From: Craspedostauros australis
Lineage: Eukaryota; Bacillariophyta; Bacillariophyceae; Mastogloiales; Achnanthaceae
Length of the DNA: 64,000 nt
Direction of reading: 5' to 3'
Assembly (NCBI GenBank): GCA_026770025.1
Contig: JAMXDE010000040.1
Span: 1 to 64,000 of the forward strand
Part shown: in pieces, positions 22,491 through 33,942 of the stretch
How the letters are laid out: each line of letters starts with the position of its first letter
Numbering within the stretch: position 1 is the first letter of the stretch
Notes under the pieces: generated by a model
Seen by the model: the letters and a program-made list of their open reading frames with translations, nothing else
What the model was told of the DNA's origin: nothing
The model's database searches: none
Translations under genes and position numbers: made by a program

Positions 22491-24047
22491 TCACACTCCC
22501 TCATTCAGCTTGATCCAATTCTGAGTATGCTTGCCAATGTCATCGGCGATCTCCTTGGCGGCGTTTGGATTGCCAGCTCGGCTCGCGGCCTTGCTCAATT
22601 CAGCGAGCTTGGATTCATCGAGCAACCATCCCGAGACGGTTTCACCAATGACTTCCGGATTCTTGTCGAAGGCACCATAGCCACTTTCCAAAACGACGTC
22701 GACGTTGCCGGCTTCCTGTCCAGGGAGGAAGCTGTGGTTGCGATTGGAGTTGTTGGTGTTGTTGTTGATGATGGCGATGGTTCGTATCATCAGATGACGA
22801 GAATAAGATGGAGCACGTGTGTGCGTGTGCGTGTGTGTGCGTTGTGTGTTTTCGAAGACGAGCAGGCAAAGCAAAACGGGTGTGAGAGACAGACAATGGA
22901 TACTTCTGCCTTCGTTCGTTTGTTCTTTCCATTCATCCACTCATTCATTCACCAATCAATTCACCAATCAATTCGCGGATTCATTCCAATAGTGGCGTAC
23001 CTTGTCAACATGACGGGCAATCCAACAGAGGCGGCTTCAGCGATGGTACCTGGTCCCGCCTTCGTGACCAGCACATCCGATGCTGCCATATATTCCGCCA
23101 TGTTGGTCACGAATCCCAAGCCAACCACGTTGACATTGCCAGGAGTGGCGACGGCGGCGACCAACGGACTTGTCTTGTTTGTTCTGCGGCGGTTTCTCCT
23201 TCGTCGTCGTCGTCGTCCGGCGGACTGCTCCCCGCCGTCCTCGTTTGCTTCCCTGATGATGGCGCCCCAATCACGAGCCTCCAGATCAGTCTTCAGCTTT
23301 TCATTTCGGCCGCACACGACGCAGATTGTGGCATCGACACCGCGGTTGACCAGGTCGATGTACATTTGGTCGACAATCTCCGACAATCCTCCAACCCCTT
23401 CTCCGCCGCCCATGATGAGGACCATCTTCTTGGATGGGTCATAGACGTCATCGCCAAGCACCTGCTGGCGGATCTGATGCTGATACTGTTTGCCGGTTTC
23501 GGAGGTGCGGTCGCCGAGCTTGTCGGCCTGTACGGCAAAGTCATGACGGATGGGTAGTCCTGTGAGGACGATGTTCTCGTCGGGCGTCCTGCCTTGCTTC
23601 CTGGCGGTGACGCGGAGACGTTCGGATGCGACGTAGAGTTTATCAACGTGCTTCGAGAACCACATCCTGTGAGCGGAGCCGAGATCCGTAACGACGGTGA
23701 AGACTGGGATGTGCTTGCCTTGATGCTTGGAGATGCGGATGGTCTCCTTGAGGGGTGTGAAGTTCATCGCTGGATGAACGGAGATGACGACGTCCGGCTG
23801 GAGAGATTGGAGAGATTGGACAGATTGGAGGCGGCGTCGGATTCTGCCTCCGCACATTTTCTGCGAGTGGCTTGTGATCCTGTTTTGGTTGGGTGGATGG
23901 ATGGATGATTGGATGGATGTTGAGGCGGATGTTGGAGAGGTGGCAGAAGATCCTCCACTGCCATGGTTTGGACGACATTCTCTTGTGGCTGTTTTTGATG
24001 GTGTGGAATGGCAGAACGCCATGATCAGTCCAAATGTCGACCAAATC
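22491..24047 (-). pseudogene. Chimeric, 5'-truncated MGDG synthase (copy 3)
   Basis: This chimera matches 4610-6166. Its junction with the diverged half is at 23678 and its exons end at 23001 and 22731. Confidence 0.85.
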
Positions 24048-24209
24048 TTCGAGGGGTTCGCATCCGCTCCCGTGTTTTGGCCCGCACAGGTGCATCACAA
24101 CGAATTCGGAGTATGGGAGGAGTATGGGAGGAGGAGGGGTCCATGGCTCAGGACGCACAGAGCCACCGCGGAGGCCATCTCATTGGGGATATCAGACTGT
24201 GAGGAGACA

Positions 24210-24301
24210 TAGTATTATATTCTATAATATTATATAATAGAATAGTATTATATTCTATAATATTATATAATAGAATAGTATTATATTATATTATATAATA
24301 T
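24210..24301. repeat. AT-rich palindromic repeats (copy 4)
   Basis: This block matches 6329-6420. No equivalent follows the intact MGDG synthase at the end of the array. Confidence 0.85.
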
Positions 24302-24313
24302 CAGATTGACGAC

Positions 24314-27300
24314 ATGAGCAGCCACAGCCACAGCCACAGCCACAGCCAACCGAAGCGACGATGAACTTGCGCTGCCGCACGATGGCAGCCCCAGCAGGAC
24401 GATCCATCGCGTCTTGCATCAGAATGCCAGCTGGGATCAGAAATCGCTTGATGACTCCGAAACGGACAGCAGCGGCAGCGAGGAATCCAGTTCGAGCAGC
24501 AGCAGCAGTAGTAGCAGCAACAGCAGCAGTGAGGAATCGGATGAAGACGATGAAGATGAAGACTTCCGCGACGAACTGTGAGACGAGAAAGACCGTCCGG
24601 CCTTGCGCTCGATCAATCGATCCTTCCGACACGGCCGCACGAGCTCCATCGACCGCATGATCACGAGAGAAGCGCCGGAACCGTCGGCATCGACCCATTT
24701 CGTTCCCGTGCTCATCGTCATCGATCCACAAGAACGCCTCGTTCCGTCGGATGAAGACATCAGCGTGTGGACGGATTGTGGACGGATTGTGGACGGATTA
24801 CGACAACTTCATGGCGCAGCATGCATCGTCCGATAACGGCATCAAACCGATGCCATCGCCACCACCCTTCGAACCACCCATGCCGCGACGCAATCGCTCC
24901 AAACCAAAGTCACAATCGGGGCACCCGCGCACGATCGGCGCCCCACGCAAAACGCCCAGCGGCGACAGCAGCTACGCTTCCAAAAAGAACCAGCAGCATC
25001 CATCGCGATCGGAGCACGTCCGCGTCACCAAACCCCTCGACGCTGTCAAGCGATCGGCCTCATTCGCCAAGAAGTTCATTCCGGCCTCGCCCGTGCCCAA
25101 GCTCACGCCGTCCGCGCGCCATGCACCGCATACGACGGGCACGCACAAACAGCGACTCTCCATCACCAAGTTCTTCGGGTGGTTGCGGCCCGACAATAAG
25201 CGCGTGCCGTTGGCGTTGGCGTTGCGCGGACACTGTCTCAAGGACGACGACGACGACGATGATGATGATGATGATGATGATGGCGTGACGGAATCCGATG
25301 CCGCGGCGGTGCCGAACGAGAAGACGAAGAAGAAGAAGAAGAAGGATCGCCGAACATCGCAGCATAGTCGCAAGAGTGTCGACGGGGTTGGAGAACGCAA
25401 GCGGCCCAAGAAGTCCAAATCTTCAATCCACAAGAAGGATACGATCGACAAGCTGTCGTCGAGTCAACACAAGGTGACCGATGTACCATCGAAGAGCGGC
25501 CAAACAACAACAACAACAACAACAATGCCGCAGCAATGCAACGGGATCCTCACGTCTCCGCTCACAAGGAATCGCCGCAGGCAACGATCGGCGTCTCCCA
25601 ATCGCAAACGATTCGGTCTGCCCATCAAGTTCTTTTCCTCACATCATCGCAAGGGCAGTTTTGATAAGCAGGACAATGATGACAATGATGACAATAACGA
25701 CGATCATGATGATCCGGATGAAGCGTCATTCAACTGCGAGTCACCGCAGGTGCAGCAGCCGCGCAGCTCCATGTCCATCACGCACACGAAGTCGCTGGAT
25801 GACAGCCTCATGAACATGACGACGGATCTCAAGGATATACCGCAGTTTGACCCGCAGTTTGACCCGCAGTTTGACCCGCAGTTTGACCCGCAGTTCGACC
25901 CGCACAGCATCATGAGATCGTCGACGATGTTGGAGTCCACGGGTACCGATGACGATGCACAGCGTCCGCAAACCTCCACGCATTCGAGGAAGGCACCCAA
26001 ACGAAAGAGCAGCAAACGATCCAACACGACGTCGACGACGTCTGCCAACACAAAGACGCCCACGTCGATGGCGACGTCGACGTCGACGGCCGGTGATCAG
26101 CTGCCCTTCCTTTCACCGCCCGGCCAACGCAGCGGAAGTCACCGCAATCTCTTCATCCCCATGATCCACGAGTCATCGCCGTTGAAAGATTCCGGTTTCA
26201 CTTCGATTCCGGATGATGGCGACAGCAGCAACGCGGAATCGCGTCACCCGCTGAAACCACCGTCGCAACAGTCGCAGCAGTCGCTTCAGTTGAGCGACGA
26301 TCATGATGAGAATGACGCGCCGTTGTCGCCATCCAAGTCCAGTCAGCAGCAGAATGACAACGACGACGATGCGAAATCCAAGGCGAAGAAGGATGCCGAT
26401 GATCACCGTGAGACCATCACCTTCCAAAAGGATATGAGACGCAGCACGAAGAGCCTCATGACGGGAGACGGCGATTCGGCCGCTGCGCAGAACAGAAAAA
26501 TAACGTCGTCCAAGGTCCGAAATGGTTCGATCATCACGGCGACCACGACGGCAACGTCCATGTTTGGTTCATCGTCGCAATTGCAGTTGCAGTCGTCAAG
26601 TCGTCTTTGCGACAATGGTGAGGTGGAGAAAACCAAGACGAAATCCACCAAGAAGAGCAAGGCGAGGCGTTCCAACGCCACGTCGGCATCAGCGGCAGCC
26701 ATCGCAGTTGGGGAGTCTTCGGCGGAAACCAAACCAAAGCGCAAGTCCAAGGGCAACTCCAGCTTGTCGAAACGGCGCTCCAGCAACAGCAGCGGCAGCG
26801 GCAATGGCAATGGCAATCTTGGAGCGACATCGGATCTTCACAACAGCACCATCACGGCCGCATCGTCAAGGGGAGGGAAGCACGCAGATACTACTAGCTT
26901 CTCCACCCTCATGTCGCCGTCCGAATCGGATACCATCTTCAGCCCGCAATCGCGCAGCCAGACACCCAGTAGCACAAGCCACAAGAAGAGCGGATCGTCG
27001 CGTCGCCTGCGCGTCCAAGGTAACTTGCTCGTTCCCGACCTGGAAAAGAAGTCCAACCATGATCGTGATTTGAAGTCGCCATCAACGCGGAACGGACACA
27101 AGACATCCAAGAAGGACGATGGTGGCAAGTCATCACGTCATCACGTCATCAACGCACACTGGATCAGAACGAATTGGGATCGTCGCACCAGAAGGAGGGC
27201 CGATCGAGACGCACGAAGACAGGATCATCCTCGAAGATGGATCCAAGTGACGCCCGTGAGGCATCCGCACGAGGCGAACGATCCACTCGTCGCAAGAATC

Positions 27301-28425
27301 GTTCGTCGCATCGCAGCAGCCAGGATGAGGGAGAGTTGGAACCATCCTCGCGTTCCAAGCACAAGGTTGGCCACACCAATCGTGATGAGCGCAAATCTGA
27401 TATCAACGCCGATGCGGTGGAGGCGACTCTGCGATCGGGATCCCGTCATCGGTCATCATGCCGCAAGGAGAGCGCACCCGACCCTGCCGGACGCATGGCC
27501 TCGCAGGATGCCACCTCGTCAACGCCAAACCGCACTGGCAGATTGGCGCGGCAGAAGTCGTCGCGGAAGCAACGCGAGCTGAAGAAGGTGACGGAAGAGG
27601 CATCGGACAATGCCGCGGATCCATCCAGCTGTTCCAGAAACAGATCATTGCGCAAGAAGGATATGGATGACACCAACCCGTCCACGCGGTCACGTCACCG
27701 TTCGACGCGCGGAAAGGGGTGACCTCAACTGATCCTCGCGCAAGCTGTCCGTGGGTGATCAGCCGCAGCAGGACGCTTCGACAACAGCCGTGACAGCCAT
27801 GACAGCCACCACGGCAGAACCGTCAACTCGGTCGAGGCATCGATCATCACGCAAACGCGAAAGCAAGAATGGAGAATCGTTGAAGAAGACTCCGTCAAAG
27901 AGCGATGTTATGGATATGTCGAAGCCGAAATCCTCCCGCGCGAAGAAATCTTCATCTCTCGAGAGCACGGAAATGAAGAACCAATCCACGCGATCGCGCC
28001 ATCGATCTGCCGCACGCAAGTCCAACAAATGCAATGGCACGGACAAATCTGCGGCGCAGGATGCCGCTCCCGCCAAAAGCAAGAAGGGCAACAGCAACGT
28101 TGGCGACAAGAGGCACCGCAGCCGCAGCGCCACGAGACGTCGGCATGCCGATTCCATCCGCGACAGCAATCACAGCAGCAGCGAGATCATGTCCACCTCC
28201 ACGCGTTCCAAGCATCGCGTGCTGCACAATCATCGCGTGCTGCACAAGCAGCGCGATGAGGAGGATACGATGCAATCGTCTTTCCGCAAGCAAAAGTCAC
28301 GCTCCTTGCTCACCACGAAAACGGATGAGGAAGATGAGGATGGCGGCACCGAAAGCTCGACGGATCCGTCCTACACGGAAGACGACGTCGAGAAGAGGCC
28401 ACACAAGAACAAGGTCACTGCATGA
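24314..28425 (+). pseudogene. Ser/Arg-rich protein pseudogene (copy 4)
   Basis: This copy carries the same breaks as 6433-10544. Its 943-codon open stretch is 24751-27582 and the 8-bp duplication is 27130-27145. Because all copies share the lesions, the damage predates the amplification. Confidence 0.6.
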
Positions 28426-28518
28426 GCCCGCATGTGCACCAGGTGATTGCAGTCAACACATAGCTCATAGAATACCATTGGCGACATGCTCAGACGGTAG
28501 AAGATTGAACGACATTGA

Positions 28519-29517
28519 ATGCAAACTGGAGCAGCGTGGGTTGTACTGATATCCATGAAGAAATTCGTCCACTACTCTGCGCTCCTCTGCACACACTCTT
28601 ACAGACTTACGGAGGAGATGCTGATGGCAACCGGATGGAAGGATGACGACTTTTTGTACGGGCAGGCTGATTGTCTCGTCATCAAGCCGACCAAGCGAGA
28701 AAAGGAACTCGTGATCTTGGCTGCTCATGTCCGAGGTGAGATGATGCCGCTCGATCGACTGCAGCTTGATACCGCCATCACATCATCATCATCATCCACT
28801 TCGTGGTCGTCGTCGTCGCCCAAATCGTCCTCATCGTCGTTGATATCGGCATCCAACAGCCTGCGCCAAGCATCCACAGGTGACAGCGCCGTGGACGACT
28901 GCAATGCGAACGAATTCGACGTCGACGAGCAGATCTACTCATACGGCAAGTCCTTTGACGAAGATCGTTTCGTCATCCCATCGTCTCATTCATCGACTGG
29001 GATTGAGCTCGCCAACGCAATCGGCGCACATCGAATTCCAGGGCTGTGGGATCAAACTGTGCTGCGCGACACTCGGACGCAAATCAGAACCACAGAAGCC
29101 AGCAGACTGCAGCTCAGTCTGTTGCAGAGTGTGATTGGCGACCCTGCTCGAGTATCGCATCTATTGCAACGACGGTCAGCAGCACTGCCATCGCGAAATG
29201 AACCGGGAGTTGCTGGAGGTTCAACAATACAGGTGCAGCATCAATTCTGTCTGGATTACGCTCCCATGCTCCGGTACATTGCTGCAATCGAATGCTGCAA
29301 CGAGTTCGCATTCAACCAACTCCAGCAGGCGCAGACGGCAGCAGCTGATGATGGCATTGTGCGCACACGAAGATCCAAGCGGCGACATCATCAAACCCAC
29401 AGCCAATACTTTGATTCAATTTCACAATCTCTGCGATACGACATGCATGACATGTCGTCTTCACAAGTTGCATGGCTGTTGGCAAATGGCATGCTAATCT
29501 ACGAATACGAACAATAG
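28519..29517 (+). CDS. Hypothetical Ser-rich protein (copy 4, one substitution)
   Basis: This is the same 332-residue ORF with a single A to G change at 28967 (His to Arg within FDEDHFVIP). It is the only amino-acid substitution I saw among copies 2-4 of this gene. Confidence 0.45.
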   Translation: MQTGAAWVVLISMKKFVHYSALLCTHSYRLTEEMLMATGWKDDDFLYGQADCLVIKPTKREKELVILAAHVRGEMMPLDRLQLDTAITSSSSSTSWSSSSPKSSSSSLISASNSLRQASTGDSAVDDCNANEFDVDEQIYSYGKSFDEDRFVIPSSHSSTGIELANAIGAHRIPGLWDQTVLRDTRTQIRTTEASRLQLSLLQSVIGDPARVSHLLQRRSAALPSRNEPGVAGGSTIQVQHQFCLDYAPMLRYIAAIECCNEFAFNQLQQAQTAAADDGIVRTRRSKRRHHQTHSQYFDSISQSLRYDMHDMSSSQVAWLLANGMLIYEYEQ

Positions 29518-29668
29518 AATGCAAATGATTTACAACCAGTTTCTGCTATCTGTTATTGTATGACTATGTACAGCTGCCAAGAGCTCAGATGGTTGGTTCG
29601 TTGGTGTTGCTGTTGTTGCGGTCGATGGTGTTGTTGGTGCTGGCCTTGTTGGCCGTTTTGAATCTCTT

Positions 29669-30400
29669 TCAGCAAGTCAGAATTGTGGTGTTCACAATGC
29701 CCTGCAAGTTCTCTGAAGCTTGGTCGATACGCTGCTTTGCAGCCTCGTCAGCTTGGTCGATGCGCTTCTCTGTGATCCGATCCAAGTTCTCCGAAGCTTG
29801 GTCGACGCGCTGCTTTGCAGCCTCGTCAGCTTGGTCGATGCGCTTCTCTGTGATCTGATCCAAATTCTCCGAAGCTTGGTCGATGCGCTGCTTTGCAGCC
29901 TCGTCAGCCTGCTCCACTCCCTTCTTGATCAAGTGGCGACCAACGGCACCAACAAGTAGCACCTTCAGCACAAACTCAAAGTATTGCGAGAGCATGGCGG
30001 AGCAAAGGGCTTTCCACAAGCCCCGCACAGATGGAAGACCCATACCTGTACCTTGCTGTCGGAAAATGGCACCTACAATCAAAATTGCAGCCACAGCCAC
30101 AGCTCCGCCAGAACGACGGTCCAGTGCAAACGTAGAGCCTGGTGTACCATCCTTGGCCTTGCCTTCAGCTTCGTCAGTGTGTCCACCCATGGTCAACCCG
30201 GGCTTCTTGGTGGGGCCTCCAGCTTCGTCAGCATGTCCACCCAGGATCCACCAGGGCTTCTTGGTGGGGCCTCCAGCTTTGATGGTGTGTCCACCCATGA
30301 TCAACACAGGCTTCTTGGTGAGGCTGCCTGTTGCGAAGGCAGACGTAGGTACTGCTGTGACGAGCAGCAGGGCAAGAATGATGGTGGAAGCAAACTTCAT
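29669..30400 (-). CDS. Plastid-targeted coiled-coil membrane protein, short allele (copy 4)
   Basis: This version is 243 aa. It is the same protein with an in-frame 168-bp (56-residue) contraction inside the 11- and 15-residue modules. The reading frame, signal peptide, hydrophobic segments and both ends of the module array are preserved, as expected from slippage or unequal exchange between modules under selection for an open frame. Confidence 0.8.
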   Translation of the reverse strand: MKFASTIILALLLVTAVPTSAFATGSLTKKPVLIMGGHTIKAGGPTKKPWWILGGHADEAGGPTKKPGLTMGGHTDEAEGKAKDGTPGSTFALDRRSGGAVAVAAILIVGAIFRQQGTGMGLPSVRGLWKALCSAMLSQYFEFVLKVLLVGAVGRHLIKKGVEQADEAAKQRIDQASENLDQITEKRIDQADEAAKQRVDQASENLDRITEKRIDQADEAAKQRIDQASENLQGIVNTTILTC

Positions 30401-30458
30401 CGTTGGATGGTTTGCTTGGTGGTGGTGGTGGTGATGATGGTGATGGTGATGGTGATGG

Positions 30459-30498
<40 letters not shown>

Positions 30499-31236
30499 AA
30501 GTAATTTTTGTGGTGGTTGAGTTGTATTGTGTCTTCTTGCTTTCTTGGTGCTTGATTTTGTTGCAACCGTGTGTTTGTGTGTGAATAGTGGAAGGAACAG
30601 TGGAGGGAACAAAACGGTTTGGTTTTCACGAGTGACAGTCGCGAACCGCCGAACTTTCGCGCCATTTTTACTGTGGGCGATTGGCTGTCGTGGCACTCGT
30701 CCTCACATTCACGCCTTGGACCTCGCAACACAACACTCAATTCGACTCGATTTGACTCGATTCGATTCGACTTGCTTCAGTCACAGCACACTCCTGATTG
30801 GCCACTATACCTGTATTCAGTACTGAATGCACAGCGTCTGTTGCGCTGCGACCCTCGTTCCAAATTTCGTCGAAGGGTCCTGGACATGACAACAGGCATG
30901 CACCGACCTACACGAATGAGAGGACCTTCGTCCCACACAAGAGTCTACATACGTATTCCACACCACGAGTACGACCTGCACAGAATGTAAAATGCAGCAA
31001 GCCAGCAAGCAATAACACTAGTTGTGGATTTTTGTGGGTGATGAGGTTGGCTATGATTTATGATTGGCATTGTTTGTTCTCTAGTCTGACTTCAGATGTC
31101 GTTATTGGATTGATCGATCCATCGAGTAATCAGCCCATTGCGATGCATTGCATGCCATTCCATTCCATCACGGGTGCGCTCGCATACCACTCAGGCATGT
31201 TGTCCAACGAGTCTGGGTTCTTGATTCACACTCGAT

Positions 31237-33942
31237 TCACACTCCCTCATTCAGCTTGATCCAATTCTGAGTATGCTTGCCAATGTCATCGGCGATCTCC
31301 TTGGCGGCGTTTGGATTGCCAGCTCGGCTCGCGGCCTTGCTCAATTCAGCGAGCTTGGATTCATCGAGCAACCATCCCGAGACGGTTTCACCAATGACTT
31401 CCGGATTCTTGTCGAAGGCACCATAGCCACTTTCCAAAACGACGTCGACGTTGCCGGCTTCCTGTCCAGGGAGGAAGCTGTGGTTGCGATTGGAGTTGTT
31501 GGTGTTGTTGTTGATGATGGCGATGGTTCGTATCATCAGATGACGAGAATAAGATGGAGCACGTGTGTGCGTGTGCGTGTGTGTGCGTTGTGTGTTTTCG
31601 AAGACGAGCAGGCAAAGCAAAACGGGTGTGAGAGACAGACAATGGATACTTCTGCCTTCGTTCGTTTGTTCTTTCCATTCATCCACTCATTCATTCACCA
31701 ATCAATTCACCAATCAATTCGCGGATTCATTCCAATAGTGGCGTACCTTGTCAACATGACGGGCAATCCAACAGAGGCGGCTTCAGCGATGGTACCTGGT
31801 CCCGCCTTCGTGACCAGCACATCCGATGCTGCCATATATTCCGCCATGTTGGTCACGAATCCCAAGCCAACCACGTTGACATTGCCAGGAGTGGCGACGG
31901 CGGCGACCAACGGACTTGTCTTGTTTGTTCTGCGGCGGTTTCTCCTTCGTCGTCGTCGTCGTCCGGCGGACTGCTCCCCGCCGTCCTCGTTTGCTTCCCT
32001 GATGATGGCGCCCCAATCACGAGCCTCCAGATCAGTCTTCAGCTTTTCATTTCGGCCGCACACGACGCAGATTGTGGCATCGACACCGCGGTTGACCAGG
32101 TCGATGTACATTTGGTCGACAATCTCCGACAATCCTCCAACCCCTTCTCCGCCGCCCATGATGAGGACCATCTTCTTGGATGGGTCATAGACGTCATCGC
32201 CAAGCACCTGCTGGCGGATCTGATGCTGATACTGTTTGCCGGTTTCGGAGGTGCGGTCGCCGAGCTTGTCGGCCTGTACGGCAAAGTCATGACGGATGGG
32301 TAGTCCTGTGAGGACGATGTTCTCGTCGGGCGTCCTGCCTTGCTTCCTGGCGGTGACGCGGAGACGTTCGGATGCGACGTAGAGTTTATCAACGTGCTTC
32401 GAGAACCACATCCTGTGAGCGGATCCGAGATCCGTAACGACAGTGAAGACTGGGATGTGCTTGCCTTGGTTCTTGGAGATGCGGATGGTCTCCTTGAGGG
32501 GCGTGAAGTTCATGGCTGGATGAACGGAGATGACGACGTCCGGCTGGAGAGATTCGAGGCGGCGTCGGATTTTGCCTCCGCACATTTTCTGCGAGTGGAA
32601 TTCTGAGGAGACGCGGTTGAGGCGGGTGTTGGAGAGGTGGTAGAAGATCCTCCACTGCCATGGTTTGGACGACATTCTCTTGTAGCTGTTTTTGATGGTG
32701 CGGTATGGCAGAACGCCATGATCAGTCCAAACGTCGACCAATTCGTAGGTGCTGCCGGGGTACTTGATGAGGAATTGCTTCGCCAACGCCTCGGCAGATG
32801 CGCGGTGTCCGCCGCCGGTGTCGGATGAAAGGAACACGATCTTGAGTGGCTTGTAATCCTGTTTTGGTTGGACAGTTAGTTGGTTGGTTGGTCGGTCGGT
32901 CAATCAGTGAGTGAGTTTGCCAATCATTCCATTCCGTTGCGATGGGTATAGGTGCAGTGTGCAGGCAATTGCAAGTGTTCATTTTGGATGTTCCGGCAGA
33001 TGCAGATATCAACATTGCGTTGCGTTGCGTCATGGTCGTCGTAGAATTTGTTGTGGAGGTAGTGTCCATGTACGTGTACGTGTACGAGTAGGAATCGTAA
33101 TGTATCGAGTCGCATCGTGGAGCATGGTATTTCATGTGTGTCGATGCGGAGATGTTCATTTTGGTTTTCGAATCCGTGTTCGAGTGCGTGGTTGTTGACA
33201 GATTCATTGATTCGTCACGAAGGTTGATGCGGCGTGTGCATCAATGACGTTGATCACAGGTGTCAGGCGATGAGATTGGTGCCAAGCGAATAATGAGATC
33301 GGATTCGCAGATGGTATCGTGGCGACGACCGTCGCGAGATTCGTCGGAGGTCAATCCGATTCAGTTGGCATCATCAGCATCAACAAGTCCATCGTACGAG
33401 TGGGTGACGAAGAAGAGAAGAGTGAAGCGAGCCAGCAAGGATGGTGAGAAATTCTGCTGATTGCATGCACACTTGAGAAATCGGCATGGTGGGTGCAGCG
33501 ACGCAAATGCAAACATGATCAACCGAAATCGAAAGTAAGCGAATGTGCACACAGCGCACGGACTCCATGCTGCTGCTGCTGCTGTACTCACCGTCTCAGG
33601 ACCTTCTCCAGCACCGGTAGAAGACGCCAACGAAGCTCCATTGATAGCAGAGCCGTCAGTTTCCGAAGATGCGACGGACGCATCAACGCCGACTTCGCCT
33701 GTGGCTGCCGCCAATGGCTTGCTGCGAGTGGAGCCTCCGCGTGGGAAACCGCCCGTCAGGCAAGAACTCGCGGTCCATGGAACGACTGTTTGTTGCTGTT
33801 CCTGTTGCAAATGGAACTGCGACAGATGACGCTGCTGCAGGAGATTCGTGGCACCTCTTTCATTGGCGGCGAAGGCGCAGCTCGTCTTGGAGCCGACCAC
33901 CAGCAGCAGGTAACTCGTGAGAAGGGATGATCTCAACTGCAT
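31237..33942 (-). CDS. MGD1: Monogalactosyldiacylglycerol (MGDG) synthase, plastid-targeted
   Basis: The enzyme transfers galactose from UDP-Gal to diacylglycerol to make MGDG, the main thylakoid lipid, at the plastid envelope. I infer three exons: 33942-33592, 32858-31747 and 31477-31237. Splice phases match (donors GTGAGT and GTACGC; acceptors CAG), giving 567 aa. Residues 1-23 are a signal peptide ending SCA|FAAN, the secondary-plastid import motif. GT28-family landmarks are the loop FLSSDTGGGH (126-135), PDVVISVHP, the UDP-sugar motif KAGPGTIAEA (468-477) and GQEAGNV (492-498). An Arg-rich insert (about 405-441, seven consecutive Arg) precedes the sugar-binding segment and is not in the plant enzymes as I know them. 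This is the only complete copy in the window, and its 3' half lies in the tandem array. Confidence 0.93.

Larger units (their letters stand above)
14739..23677 (+). repeat. Tandem array unit, complete (copy 3, 8939 bp)
   Basis: The only difference from copy 2 that I noticed is one GAT triplet fewer in the microsatellite at 21649-21741. All genes and all disabling mutations are shared with copy 2. Confidence 0.97.
23678..32423 (+). repeat. Tandem array unit, terminal (copy 4, 8746 bp)
   Basis: This is the last unit. It is 193 bp shorter than copy 3. The difference is fully accounted for by a 168-bp deletion in the coiled-coil repeats, 15 bp in the GAT microsatellite and 10 bp (two ATTGC repeats) near 31150. 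It also has one substitution, A to G at 28967. Its MGDG synthase continues past 32423 into the complete gene instead of the diverged half. Confidence 0.96.

Noticed and set aside
1-32423. Segmental assembly duplication as the whole explanation of the array
   Set aside because: Copy-specific differences (168-bp, 15-bp and 10-bp deletions, one substitution, graded microsatellite lengths) argue for real copies, though the total number needs read-depth confirmation.
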